A DNA stretch of 64,000 nt, taken from assembly GCA_963779055.1 (NCBI GenBank), contig CAVZWN010000002.1:310001-374000 (forward strand). The letters run 5' to 3'. Source of the stretch: Sulfurimicrobium sp963779055 (GTDB lineage Bacteria; Pseudomonadota; Gammaproteobacteria; Burkholderiales; Sulfuricellaceae). Below the pieces are notes generated by a model that worked only from the letters and a program-made list of their open reading frames with translations, did not search any database and was not told where the DNA came from. Made by a program: the position numbers and the translations under genes. Shown one piece after another: positions 18,743 to 28,057 of this stretch. Position 1 is the first letter of the stretch; every line of letters begins with the position of its first letter.

Positions 18743-19666
18743 TCAGCCCCCTGAACCGGGATACGTTGTCGCCAGCTCCGTGCCCTTGATCCGGTCGTAG
18801 TAGCGAGCGCGGTAAAGCAGGCGACGGCAATCTTCGTCGTCGCTGAACGAGGCGCGATCATGCAGTACATTGTTGCAGATCAGGCCCATGCCCGGTTCCA
18901 GGCGGCCTCGAAAGATGTAGGGTGAGTCGCTGTTCAGTAACTGATCAAGGAAGGCGACAGCCGCTTCCACCATGGGTGTTTTTTTCCAGCGGATGCTGCG
19001 CGTGCGGGCAGTGTAGCGCATATGCAGGTCACCGCTCGCCGGGTGCAGGGAAAACACCGGGCCGGTTTCGTCCGGGCGTGCGATGCCGTCTTCATCCATG
19101 CGTGCGGGAATGGTCATGGCATCAGGCGCCATCAGGGCCCGAATGTATTCCGGATTGGCATCACGCAGCAGGATATAGGCGATTTCATGATCCAGCAGGC
19201 CATTGCTACCCCCGGAAGCCGCGCTGCATACGCAATGCAGCTGCAAACCCCAGATCTGGCGTTCATGCGGGTTGTAGTAACCGTCGGTATGCCATTTGAT
19301 CGGGCGGTCGGTGTAAGGAATGTAATGCTGGTGTTCACCGCTGGCATGGACCGAGAGCGAGGTAATGCCGTCATCTTCGGCCAGCATGTTGTGATCCAGC
19401 CGGTTGAGCCCGAACTGGAGGCCAAGCTGGCGCGTGATTTCCTTGTCCGCTATGTTGCTCAGCGGGCTGGCATACAGTGCCATATTGGTTTTGCGGCAGC
19501 GTGCCAGAATGGCGTTATATTCGTCAGGCGTCAGGCGGAGGGGGTCCTTGATCTGCACCACCAGGTCCGCCAGGGCGGTGGGGTAGTCTTTAAGCTTGCG
19601 GTCGCGCCAGCTCTGGTAATCGGTGTCATTGTCGAGAAAAAAGGGATTGAAGCGGGATTGGCTCAT
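18743..19666 (-). CDS. TauD/TfdA-family Fe(II)/2-oxoglutarate-dependent oxygenase
   Basis: A 307-residue non-haem iron oxygenase fold. The proximal iron-binding pair is in KWHTDGYYN (His-X-Asp) and the distal His in NVLHDRASF, with an Arg a few residues later for 2-oxoglutarate. These enzymes hydroxylate or cleave small substrates such as taurine, but none of the transport genes that normally accompany tauD is present, so the substrate is open. A ribosome site-like GAGG lies before the ATG at 19666. It heads a two-gene unit with the small membrane protein. Confidence 0.82.
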   Translation of the reverse strand: MSQSRFNPFFLDNDTDYQSWRDRKLKDYPTALADLVVQIKDPLRLTPDEYNAILARCRKTNMALYASPLSNIADKEITRQLGLQFGLNRLDHNMLAEDDGITSLSVHASGEHQHYIPYTDRPIKWHTDGYYNPHERQIWGLQLHCVCSAASGGSNGLLDHEIAYILLRDANPEYIRALMAPDAMTIPARMDEDGIARPDETGPVFSLHPASGDLHMRYTARTRSIRWKKTPMVEAAVAFLDQLLNSDSPYIFRGRLEPGMGLICNNVLHDRASFSDDEDCRRLLYRARYYDRIKGTELATTYPGSGG

Positions 19667-19819
19667 GGAGGGGCCTCGAATGGTACGAATCTAGTCTGCG
19701 GAAAGTATACCCGCCTTTGCTGGTGCGATAAAGAAAGGCCAGGAAACGCGTGAAAACGCTAGAACTGGCATGATGATTGCTGTTTAATACGCACTTATTA
19801 GCATATTTCGGATTCCAGA

Positions 19820-21541
19820 ATGTTCGATTTTCTGCCTTTTGGCCGGAAAAAACAGCCCCCAGCCGACCCCTTGAGTAATCTCAGAGGCGCTACTGTATGG
19901 ATGCATGAGCTACCCATGGGGGACACGTTTTCGGCGCATGAGAAAGTGGTAAAGGCGCTGAGCGAGTTTAACGAAAAAGCGGAGCCGCCAGGGCTGGACC
20001 GCCTACAGGTGCTGATGCATATCGATGAAGGCGCTCAGGAACTGCAGCATAGCCTGGTGCGGCAGTATCTGCAAAACCCTCGCATGTCGCGGCAGATGGA
20101 AAGCCGCCTGTGGAATGCCATATTCGCCTTCAGCTGGCAGATGGCTCGGGCCTATCATATTTTTATCATGTCTTATGTGGGGGACCCCAATAACAGCGAG
20201 ATCCGTCACGAAATACCGCTGATCACGGCGCGTGCCATCCGCCACTTCGCAATGCAGGCCAAGTGGCGCTATTTCCGTTATGAAGCCGTTGGCGTCAAGC
20301 TGTGGAAGCATGTCCACAATCTCTATCGGCTGGCGGAATACGAGGAGTTCGGGCGCAAAAATTTTCTTCTTTATCCGCAGTGTCAGCACACATCCTCCTG
20401 CGCAGAAGAATATCTGCAACTGCTGAGCCTCGATGTGCTCAATACCAATAGCCTGTTCCCGAAACAGATCGAGATGGCGGATTTATGGCTGGACACCTGG
20501 TCGGCTACGCTGAAGCTGGAGAAAACATTTGATCCGGAGCGGCACGTGTTCTGCATCAATCTGGGCGAGGACAAGGGTCCCCGGAGGCTGCGCAAGCCCA
20601 TGGCGGACGGCATGTTGCGTTATTGGGGAAGCGATGAGTTGATGGCGCGGGTGGAGCAGACCAAGGATGCGCTACGCAACGGCGAGGCGCCGGTCCGGCT
20701 CGGGCTGGGCGAGGACTGCCGTTTGCCCGCCTGCCTCGAATTTATTGACCGTATCACCCAGCAGTGGGCACCCTCCGGGGAGGGGCGTGCAAGGCGGAAG
20801 CAGGAGCGGGTTGCCAAGGTCAAGCTGATTGACGTGGCCAAGGATTATCTCGAAATCTGTGCCATGGTCAAACAGGATAATGAGGCACTTTCGCCCAGGC
20901 TCCAGGAAGATGATCAGAAAGTAAAAATCAGTTACGAGGAGATGCTTGACGTACGCCTGTATGGCTTTGTTACCCAGCGTACCCAGGCCAAGCTGGAGCA
21001 GGCAAGCCGGCAATCGCAAGGTGCTGTGCAGCTGCGGCCGAAGGAAGCCCATCATGAACGCTGGCTGATGGAAAACGAAAGCTCGACGGGGTTCGGGGCG
21101 ACAGTGGATGCTGTGGAGAAGGACTGGATTCGCCTCGGCAAACTGGTTGGCCTGAGGCCCGAGCGCAGCCAGAACTGGGTGGTCGGTGTAGTGAGGCGCC
21201 TTTCCCTCCTTGAGTCCGGTCAGCGCAATGTCGGTATCGAGGTGTTGTCCAGCAAGCCGGTCACGGTCACGCTCCGGGCGACGAAACCTCGTCATAGTGG
21301 TTATACCATCGACGGTGTGGATGCAGTGGATATCGTGCTGCCGGTCAGTGCCTTGTACCTGGGCGCCAATAATGAGAGTAAAAACGGCGTGAGCCTGATT
21401 CTCGACAGTGTGGAATACGCGCCTGGCCGGCATTTTGAATTGAGCGCGCGCAGCCGGAGTTATTCTATTGCTTTAGGCGGAGTGATCGAGAAGGGTGACG
21501 ACTGGCTGAGAGCCAGTTTCGAGGTGCTGAAGAAGGATTAG
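19820..21541 (+). CDS. Large cytoplasmic protein of unknown function with PilZ-like C-terminus
   Basis: A 573-residue protein without signal peptide or membrane segment. I do not recognise a named family. The first 330 residues are helical and rich in aromatic residues; a Cys pair occurs at CQHTSSC. A compact beta-rich tail (about 450-570: VVGVVRRLSLLESGQRNVGIEVLS) is reminiscent of a PilZ c-di-GMP domain, but a clear RxxxR plus D/NxSxxG pair is not present, so binding is uncertain. It is monocistronic, flanked by an oppositely oriented gene upstream and a hairpin downstream. Confidence 0.6.
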   Translation: MFDFLPFGRKKQPPADPLSNLRGATVWMHELPMGDTFSAHEKVVKALSEFNEKAEPPGLDRLQVLMHIDEGAQELQHSLVRQYLQNPRMSRQMESRLWNAIFAFSWQMARAYHIFIMSYVGDPNNSEIRHEIPLITARAIRHFAMQAKWRYFRYEAVGVKLWKHVHNLYRLAEYEEFGRKNFLLYPQCQHTSSCAEEYLQLLSLDVLNTNSLFPKQIEMADLWLDTWSATLKLEKTFDPERHVFCINLGEDKGPRRLRKPMADGMLRYWGSDELMARVEQTKDALRNGEAPVRLGLGEDCRLPACLEFIDRITQQWAPSGEGRARRKQERVAKVKLIDVAKDYLEICAMVKQDNEALSPRLQEDDQKVKISYEEMLDVRLYGFVTQRTQAKLEQASRQSQGAVQLRPKEAHHERWLMENESSTGFGATVDAVEKDWIRLGKLVGLRPERSQNWVVGVVRRLSLLESGQRNVGIEVLSSKPVTVTLRATKPRHSGYTIDGVDAVDIVLPVSALYLGANNESKNGVSLILDSVEYAPGRHFELSARSRSYSIALGGVIEKGDDWLRASFEVLKKD

Positions 21542-21554
21542 TGCCTTTGCCGGG

Positions 21555-21582
21555 CAAAAAGAAAGGCCCCGCGAACGGGGCC
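21555..21582 (-). terminator. Rho-independent terminator of the response-regulator transcript
   Basis: Stem GGCCCC / GGGGCC (21565-21582) followed, on the minus strand, by TTTCTTTTTG. The tract is on the minus-strand side, so it mainly serves the gene at 21695; for the plus-strand gene it could act as a weaker hairpin. Confidence 0.7.
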
Positions 21583-21694
21583 CAAATATATTGAACAGAA
21601 ACAAGCATCACACTTGCCGGGAAAGTATAGCACAACATCCCGACGCGAATAGTCCTTTGTAACCAGACAAGCAAGTCTTTTTCTACCGGCAGGG

Positions 21695-22333
21695 TCAGCT
21701 TGCGTCCGAGCGTTTGGCCAGGCCGTGTTCCAGAGCAAAAGTCGCCACCTGTACCCGGTTATCGAACTCAAGTTTTTCCAGAATGCTGCGCAAATGATTG
21801 CGTACCGTATTCTCGGAGAGACCCAGCGCATCGCCGATGGCGCGGTTGCTCAGGCCGCGTGCAACATAACTGACAATTTCCAGCTCGCGATGGGAAAGCC
21901 TGCTGGCGATGCTTGGGCCCAGTTCGCCGCGCGCGATCTTCTGTAGAACCTGAGCCGGGAAAATGCTGCTCCCCTGAGAAACGGCAATGATGGATTGGAT
22001 GATCTGGTCCGGTTCGCTCGATTTCAGCAGGTAGCCATCCACGCCTTTTTCCATTGCGTCACGGATCTCGTAATCCTCTTCCGCCATGGTCAGCATGATG
22101 ACTTTGATGTTGTGCTGGTGCAGTTCGGGTACCAGATCAAGGCCATCCACGTCACCCAGCGTGCGATCAAGCAGGGCTACATCGGCGTGGCCGCCCTGCT
22201 GCAGCCATTCGCTTACTCCGGCGGCATTGGCAATCTGTGCGGAGATGGTGATTTCCGGGCGGTTTTCCAGCAGGTGCAGCAGCCCCTTGCGGAACAGGGG
22301 GTGGTCATCCACCAGGATAATCGACAGGGGCAT
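21695..22333 (-). CDS. NarL/FixJ-family response regulator (REC + LuxR HTH)
   Basis: A 212-residue two-component regulator. The receiver domain (1-120) has the acidic pair DD at 9-10, the phospho-acceptor Asp at about 56 (ALLDRTLGD) and the conserved Lys in GYLLKSS. The LuxR-type helix-turn-helix (about 145-205) contains LSHRELEIVSYVARGLSNRA and NTVRNHL. No histidine kinase lies in the window, so the input signal is unknown. It is the last minus-strand gene before the terminator, 29 bases after dsbA. Confidence 0.9.
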   Translation of the reverse strand: MPLSIILVDDHPLFRKGLLHLLENRPEITISAQIANAAGVSEWLQQGGHADVALLDRTLGDVDGLDLVPELHQHNIKVIMLTMAEEDYEIRDAMEKGVDGYLLKSSEPDQIIQSIIAVSQGSSIFPAQVLQKIARGELGPSIASRLSHRELEIVSYVARGLSNRAIGDALGLSENTVRNHLRSILEKLEFDNRVQVATFALEHGLAKRSDAS

Positions 22334-22362
22334 GGCGCGCGTCCGCTAATGACAGAGCCGGT

Positions 22363-23019
22363 TTAGCTCTTGCCGCCCCGTTCCTGGCGGGCTTTCTTGA
22401 TCAGTTCGTCGAGCGCCGGGAGCAGTCTTTCATTGCTTCCGGTCTGTGAGGCGGAGGTCATGTATTTGCCATCCACCACCAGAGCCGGCACGCCCGTAAC
22501 GGCAAATGAACGGGTCAACTGCTTGGCACGCTGGGCTTTGCCCTGTACGGCGAAAGAGTTATAGGTTTCCATGAATTTCTTGCTGTCCAGCCCATTCTTT
22601 CCGACCCACTCCAGAAGGATTTTTTCGTTCGTCAGGTCAAGGTGGTCGACGTGCATGGCATTGAATATGGCAGGGTGCAGTCTGTCCAGCTGGCCCAGTG
22701 CCTCGGCGGCATAAAAGACCCGTGCAAGAATCAGCCACTTGTCGCTGAATACGGCGGGTACCCGGCGGAAGGTGACGTCACCCGGAAGCTTCTTGACCCA
22801 CGGGTTCAATACCGGTTCCAGGTCATGGCAGTGCGGGCAGGCATAGGAGAAGAATTCCAGCACTTCGACATTCTTGCCGCTTTCCGTCGGTTGTGACGGT
22901 GAAACCAGCGTGTATTGCTTGCCCAGTTCAAGCTCTGCCCGAGCCGGTGCGCTCCACAGCAAGCCGAAGCAAAGCGCAGCAAATATCACGCGCACAAATG
23001 CAAGATTCATTTTCTTCAC
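22363..23019 (-). CDS. dsbA: Periplasmic thiol:disulfide interchange protein DsbA
   Basis: DsbA oxidises cysteines of exported proteins. The protein has a signal peptide (basic start, hydrophobic FVRVIFAALCFGLLWS, cleavage after APARA) and a thioredoxin fold with active site CPHC at about 61-64, plus the cis-Pro loop TGVPALVV. About 218 residues is typical. I chose the GTG at 23019 because GGAGAG lies 5 bases upstream; the ATG at 23010 is the alternative and would shorten the signal's n-region. It follows the SPOR protein by 36 bases. Confidence 0.93.
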   Translation of the reverse strand: MKKMNLAFVRVIFAALCFGLLWSAPARAELELGKQYTLVSPSQPTESGKNVEVLEFFSYACPHCHDLEPVLNPWVKKLPGDVTFRRVPAVFSDKWLILARVFYAAEALGQLDRLHPAIFNAMHVDHLDLTNEKILLEWVGKNGLDSKKFMETYNSFAVQGKAQRAKQLTRSFAVTGVPALVVDGKYMTSASQTGSNERLLPALDELIKKARQERGGKS

Positions 23020-23055
23020 TGACACTCTCCTGATCGTTTTAAATATTGTAAACAA

Positions 23056-23652
23056 TTAACGCGCTGCTGCCTGTTCATGCACCTTGACCAGGCTGCTCGT
23101 GATGCCGTTTTGCGTCAGATTGGCGCGGGCCCGGTTCAGGTCATCCACATTATCATAGGGGCCGACCCGCACCCGGTGCCAGACCCCTTTGTCCGGTACG
23201 GTTGCGGTCTGGATGCTGGCCTCGATCCCCATCAAGGCCAGCTTGGCCTTGAGGTTGTCAGCATCAGCTTCATTCTGGAACGCACCGGCCTGCAGGAAGT
23301 ACTGGCTTTTGGCCGCATTTGCCGGACTCTGCTGTTTGATGTCCTTTTCGGTCACGGGTTCCTCTGTGCCGGGCAGGATGGTATAAAAATCGAAACGCGG
23401 TTTTTCAGTGTTGTTTGGTTTTTCCGCCGGTACTTCCGTGGTAGTAGCCGGTTCCTGCGTTACTTTCTCACCGCCATTGATCGCCTGGGGATTGCTGCGC
23501 TCCACGAACGGGCTTGGGCTGCCCTTGATGAAAACAGCCACCGCCAGTGCGATGGCCAGGCCCATGAACATTCCAATGAAAATGCCGACCAGCATCGGAT
23601 TGCCAGATTTCTTTGCTTGTCCCCTGGGGGTGGGTTTGTAATCGCGGCTCAC
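23056..23652 (-). CDS. SPOR-domain inner-membrane protein (FtsN-like layout)
   Basis: A 198-residue bitopic protein: short basic cytoplasmic tail, one membrane helix (about 20-42), a proline- and glutamate-rich periplasmic linker, and a C-terminal SPOR domain (about 112-195, with YFLQAGAFQNEADADNLKAK). SPOR domains bind denuded septal peptidoglycan, so a role in cell division is likely; size and layout match FtsN. The start codon is GTG, overlapping the argS stop by one base (TAGTG). This argS-SPOR-dsbA order is common in betaproteobacteria. Confidence 0.88.
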   Translation of the reverse strand: MSRDYKPTPRGQAKKSGNPMLVGIFIGMFMGLAIALAVAVFIKGSPSPFVERSNPQAINGGEKVTQEPATTTEVPAEKPNNTEKPRFDFYTILPGTEEPVTEKDIKQQSPANAAKSQYFLQAGAFQNEADADNLKAKLALMGIEASIQTATVPDKGVWHRVRVGPYDNVDDLNRARANLTQNGITSSLVKVHEQAAAR

Positions 23653-25430
23653 TACATTTTCTCCGGGCTGCTTACGTCGAGCAGTTTCAGGCCATTCCGG
23701 ATCACTTCACGCGTTGCGGTGACAAGGGCCAGGCGCGCCAGTTTGATCGTCTCATCTTCAACCAGGAATTGCTGGGCATTATAGTAGCTGTGCAGTTCTC
23801 CGGCCAAATCCTTGAGATAGTAGGCGATGTGGTGCGGCGCGAATTCCCGTGCCGCGCTTTCCACTGTCTCCGGATAGGCTTCCAGGCGCTGCAGCAATGC
23901 CAGCTCGTGCGGCAGATCGAGGCATGATAGTTCGGCCTCAGCGAGATCGCTCACGTCGCCCCCCCACTGCGCGAGTACGCTGCAGATGCGGGCATGGGCA
24001 TACTGGATGTAATAGACCGGGTTGTCGTTGCTCTGCGACTTGGCCAGTTCGAGATCGAAATCCAGGTGCTGGTCGCTTTTGCGCAGGACGTAGAAAAAAC
24101 GGCAGGCATCGTTGCCCACTTCGTGACGCAGTTCACGCAGCGTGACGAAATCCCCGCTGCGGGTGGACATGGAAACCTTTTCCTCGCCGCGGTAGAGCAC
24201 CGCAAATTGCACCAGCGCCACTTCCAGGCGGGATTCGTCCAGACCCAGGGCTTTCAGCGCGCCCGTGACGCGCGGGATGTAGCCATGATGGTCGGCGCCC
24301 CAGACGTTGATGATGTGGTCGAAGCCGCGCTCGAATTTGTTGAGATGGTAGGCGATGTCGGAGGCAAAATAAGTGTACTGGCCGTTTTCGCGCTGCACCA
24401 CCCGGTCTTTTTCGTCGCCAAAGGCCGTAGAGCGGAACCAGAGTGCGCCATCCTGGGTGTAGAGGTGGCTGTTTTTACGCAGGGTTTCGACCGCGCGCTG
24501 CACCAGCCCGCTGTCGAACAGCGATTTTTCTGAAAACCAGGTGTCGAAACTGACGCCGAATTCCATCAGGTCGTTGCGCCCGTCGCCCAGTTGCTCGGTG
24601 AGGGCGAAGTCATGAATATAGGCATAGTCGTCGCCGAGCAGTTTCTTGGCGTTGGCAATCAGGCCGTCGAGATGCAGTTCGTTCTGCTGCTTGGCCCATT
24701 TCTCATCCTGTTTCAGCTCCTCTTCCGTGGAGCGCGGCGGTACGCCCTCCAGCAGGGTCCAGGGCTGATGCACATAGCGGTCACCATGCAGGCGTTTGAT
24801 TTCCGCTGCCATGTCGCGCACATACAGGCCCTGATAGGCATTGGCAGGGAAGGGCACGCTGATGCCGTTCGATTCCAGATAGCGCAGCCAGGTGGAGAGC
24901 GCCAGGATATCCATCTGTCGCCCGGCATCGTTGATGTAATACTCGCGCCGGACCTCGAATCCTGCTGCTGCCAGCACATTGGACAGGCTCATGCCGAAGG
25001 CTGCGCCGCGGCCGTGGCCGACATGGAGCGGGCCGGTCGGGTTGGCGGAAACGAATTCGACTTGGGCTTTCTTGCCTTTTCCCGTCTGACCGCGGCCAAA
25101 GTCAGGCCCCTGTTGCAGGATCGTGGCAATGATGCGCTGCTTGGATGCTGCGCTGAGGAAAATATTGATAAATCCGGCGCCGGCGATTTCGGCTTTTTCG
25201 ACCCAGGGCGAGGCCGGTAGCGCGTCCAGCAGGGCACTGGCAATTTCACGCGGATTGCGTTTGAGCGTGCGTGCCAGCTGCATGGCCAGGTTGCAGGCGT
25301 AATCGCCATGCTGCACCTGCTTGGGGCGCTCAAGAATAATGCTGGAGCCGGTCGCCTCCGGGGCGACGGTGCTCAGCGCTTTGGCAAACAAATCAGTCAG
25401 ATGCTGTTTCAACTCGGGATCTCTGGACAA
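23652..25430 (-). CDS. argS: Arginine--tRNA ligase
   Basis: A class I aminoacyl-tRNA synthetase of 592 residues charging tRNA-Arg. The N-terminal Add1 domain is followed by the HIGH-type motif in PLHVGHGRGAAFG; the KMSKS position reads VSMSTRSG, the degenerate form usual in ArgRS. The C-terminal helical DALR anticodon-binding domain includes the terminal VTATREVIRNGLKLL. It precedes the SPOR gene with a one-base overlap. Confidence 0.97.
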   Translation of the reverse strand: MSRDPELKQHLTDLFAKALSTVAPEATGSSIILERPKQVQHGDYACNLAMQLARTLKRNPREIASALLDALPASPWVEKAEIAGAGFINIFLSAASKQRIIATILQQGPDFGRGQTGKGKKAQVEFVSANPTGPLHVGHGRGAAFGMSLSNVLAAAGFEVRREYYINDAGRQMDILALSTWLRYLESNGISVPFPANAYQGLYVRDMAAEIKRLHGDRYVHQPWTLLEGVPPRSTEEELKQDEKWAKQQNELHLDGLIANAKKLLGDDYAYIHDFALTEQLGDGRNDLMEFGVSFDTWFSEKSLFDSGLVQRAVETLRKNSHLYTQDGALWFRSTAFGDEKDRVVQRENGQYTYFASDIAYHLNKFERGFDHIINVWGADHHGYIPRVTGALKALGLDESRLEVALVQFAVLYRGEEKVSMSTRSGDFVTLRELRHEVGNDACRFFYVLRKSDQHLDFDLELAKSQSNDNPVYYIQYAHARICSVLAQWGGDVSDLAEAELSCLDLPHELALLQRLEAYPETVESAAREFAPHHIAYYLKDLAGELHSYYNAQQFLVEDETIKLARLALVTATREVIRNGLKLLDVSSPEKM

Positions 25431-25471
25431 GCATTAAAACCGCATATTCTAAAGCTTTCTGCGAGCAGCGG

Positions 25472-27667
25472 CTAGAAATCGAGCGGATCCACGTCGAGCG
25501 ACCAGCGCGTCTGGCGTGCCTTGAGTTCTGTCAATCCCGCATTCCAGTCGTACAGGAATTGCTGCAAGGCGCGGCGCGAATCCGCCTGCACCAGCAACTG
25601 GGCGCGTTCGCGCCCTGCGAGGCGGGCCATGGGGGCGGGCACGGGGTCGTAGAGCGTGATCGAAGCGGAAATCGGGGTGGCCAGTTTTTTTGCCTGGCGC
25701 AGGAAGGCCAGCGCCGTTTCCAGCTGTGTCGCCTCGGCACGCAGCAGGGCCTGGTGACAGAAAGGCGGGAACCCGGCCTGCTTGCGTTCCGTCAGTTGCG
25801 CGCTGGCGAAGGCCTCATAGTCCTGATGGCGCAAGGCCTCGAACAGGGGATGGTCGGGAAACTGGGTCTGGATCAGCACCGTGCCCGGCTCGGCCGCGCG
25901 CCCGGCGCGACCTGCCACCTGCATCAGCTGGGCAAAAAGGCGCTCGGCCGCGCGGAAATCGGCGCTGTACAGTGCGCCATCCACATTGAGCGCACCCACC
26001 AGGGTGAGGCGCTTGAAATCATGTCCTTTGGCGAGAATCTGGGTGCCGACCAGGATGTCCACGCGTTCCTCATGCACTTCCTGCAGCATTTCACGGAGAG
26101 CGTGCTTGCGCCGCGTGCTGTCGCGATCGATGCGCAGGATGCGGGCGTCAGGGAAGTGCTGTGCCAGGGCGTCTTCCAGGCGTTGCGTGCCTTGGCCCAG
26201 CGGGGCCAGATCCGGATTGCCGCAGCCCGGGCAGGCGCGCGGAATGCGTTCTTCGTGCCCGCAGTGGTGGCAGCGCAGGCGCCGCTCGCGCAGATGCACC
26301 ACCAGGCGGCTGGAACAGCGCAGGCAGGGCGCCAGCCAGCCGCACTGGTTGCACATCAGCACCGGGGCATAGCCGCGCCGGTTGATGAATACCAGGCTCT
26401 GATGGCCATGGGCGAGATTCTCAGCCAGCGCCCGGAGCAAAGCGGAAGACAGGCCGTCCAGCGGTTTTTCATTGCGCATGTCCACGCACCGGATGGCGGG
26501 CAGTTGCGCGGCTTCAACCGCGCGGCGGGTCAGGCGCAGCAGGCGGTAACGCCCGGCCAGCGCATTGTGGTAGCTTTCCAGCGCCGGCGTGGCGGAACCC
26601 AGCAGAATCGGGATGTTGCGCTGCTTGGCGCGCGCCGCGGCCATGTCGCGCGCATGGTAGCGCAGACCGTCCTGCTGCTTGAAAGAGCTGTCGTGCTCTT
26701 CGTCCACAATAATCAGCCCCAGTTCCGGCATGGGCGTGAAGACGGACAGGCGTGTGCCGAGGACGATGCGCGCCTGCCCCGACTGGGCCAGCAACCAGTG
26801 CTGCAGGCGCTCGCTGTCATTCAGGCTGCTGTGCAGGCTGACCACGGGCACATCGGGAAAGCGGGTCTGAAAGCGGGCTTCCAGCTGCGGCGTGAGGTTG
26901 ATTTCCGGCACCAGCACCAGCACTTGTCGGCCCTGCGCCAGTTGCTGTGCGGTCAGGCGCAAATAGACCTCGGTTTTGCCGCTGCCGGTGATGCCCAGCA
27001 GCAGCGAGGCCGAAAAGCCTGCGGGGGCAGACGCGAAATCCGCAATGACAGCAGCCTGTTCCGGGTTGAGCGTGGGCAGTTCCGGGGCAGTGTCTGATGA
27101 AACTGGAACAAAATTTTTGAGGCGAGTTTCCTGTCGCTCGGCGATCCAGCCCGCTGCGAGCATTTCCCGGAGATGTTTGCCCGCGCTGGGTGAAAGGGCG
27201 AGCAGGACTTCGCGGCTTGCGGGGGAGGTCAGGGCCAGTTGCGACAGCAGCTTGCGTTTCACGATGGCACGCGGAGGCAGTTCATCCTGCTGGGGCGCCG
27301 CTTCGTTCAGCGTGTAGCTGATCTGGCTGGGCAGCGAAGTGGTCTTGTCGGCGCGCAGGCGTTGCGGCAGGGCGGTAAATATCACTTCGCCCAGCGGGTG
27401 ATGGTAATAGCTGGCGCAAAACCGCAGCAGCTTGAGGATGTCCGGCGCGAGCGCCGGCGTATCCCGGAAAATCTTCAATACCGGTTTGATGTTTGCAGCC
27501 GGAAGATCGGAGTGGCTCGTCAGCCCGGCAATCAGGCCGACCATTTTTCTGCGCCCGAAGGACACCAGTACCCGCCGGCCGACATCCTCTGCGCTTATTT
27601 CTTCGGCCCGGTAGTCAAACAGGGTATCGAGGGGGACGTCGAGCGCGATCTTGAGAATCTGGGTCAT
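25472..27667 (-). CDS. priA: Primosomal replication-restart helicase PriA
   Basis: PriA reloads the replisome at stalled forks. The 731-residue protein has the N-terminal 3'BD fork-binding domain, helicase Walker A GITGSGKTEVYLR, the DEAH-type box DEEHDSSFK, and a zinc-binding insertion with eight cysteines (CNQCG, CLRC, CHHCG, CPGCG). Helicase motif VI is present as QVAGRAGRA. The length and domain order are normal. A 390-base non-coding gap upstream, toward hemE, contains DnaA-box matches. Confidence 0.97.
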   Translation of the reverse strand: MTQILKIALDVPLDTLFDYRAEEISAEDVGRRVLVSFGRRKMVGLIAGLTSHSDLPAANIKPVLKIFRDTPALAPDILKLLRFCASYYHHPLGEVIFTALPQRLRADKTTSLPSQISYTLNEAAPQQDELPPRAIVKRKLLSQLALTSPASREVLLALSPSAGKHLREMLAAGWIAERQETRLKNFVPVSSDTAPELPTLNPEQAAVIADFASAPAGFSASLLLGITGSGKTEVYLRLTAQQLAQGRQVLVLVPEINLTPQLEARFQTRFPDVPVVSLHSSLNDSERLQHWLLAQSGQARIVLGTRLSVFTPMPELGLIIVDEEHDSSFKQQDGLRYHARDMAAARAKQRNIPILLGSATPALESYHNALAGRYRLLRLTRRAVEAAQLPAIRCVDMRNEKPLDGLSSALLRALAENLAHGHQSLVFINRRGYAPVLMCNQCGWLAPCLRCSSRLVVHLRERRLRCHHCGHEERIPRACPGCGNPDLAPLGQGTQRLEDALAQHFPDARILRIDRDSTRRKHALREMLQEVHEERVDILVGTQILAKGHDFKRLTLVGALNVDGALYSADFRAAERLFAQLMQVAGRAGRAAEPGTVLIQTQFPDHPLFEALRHQDYEAFASAQLTERKQAGFPPFCHQALLRAEATQLETALAFLRQAKKLATPISASITLYDPVPAPMARLAGRERAQLLVQADSRRALQQFLYDWNAGLTELKARQTRWSLDVDPLDF

Positions 27668-28057
27668 GAGGCCGCCAGTTTAACCTTAAAAGCATTCAGG
27701 CTGCAGGAGCGCAAAGAGGTGAAGCTGTGTGGCGTCTTTAAGGCATGAATGGGTGTTTTCGGCCTTGCAAGAGTTGAGGCCGACTTTATGTTTTCAGCGT
27801 AAACGCCTGTCATGCATGGGGAATTTGGTTTACTCACAGTGACTGTGGATAACTCTGTGAGTAAGGTGCCGCCAAGTGGATTAATTGCTTGGCAGAAAAG
27901 GACTTTTTACTTCCGGGCAGTCTTTAAGCAATTATTATTAATACATATTAAACAAATGGTTATGCATAAGCGCGAATAATTAGGGGATTTCCCTATTGAC
28001 GCGAGGAACTTTTTTCGGGCTGTGCATAAATCGTCACATGAACAGCCCGGAATCGGC
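27668..28057. other. Gene-free AT-rich interval with DnaA-box matches
   Basis: No credible gene is seen in these 390 bases between priA and hemE, both on the minus strand. The interval is AT-rich around 27925-27990. It contains TTATCCACA (27844-27852) and TTATGCACA (28021-28029), both on the minus strand and both matching the DnaA box TTATNCACA, plus a near-match in TTATGCATAA (27960-27969). An imperfectly spaced inverted repeat CGGGCTGT/ACAGCCCG lies just after hemE's stop. This may be a DnaA-regulated control region for priA. Confidence 0.5.

Noticed and set aside
25559..27097. A 512-codon plus-strand frame opposite priA
   Set aside because: Overlaps intact priA entirely and has the composition of an antisense shadow.
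27668..28057. Chromosomal origin of replication
   Set aside because: Only two clear DnaA boxes, and no dnaA, dnaN, gyrB, rpmH or parAB nearby.
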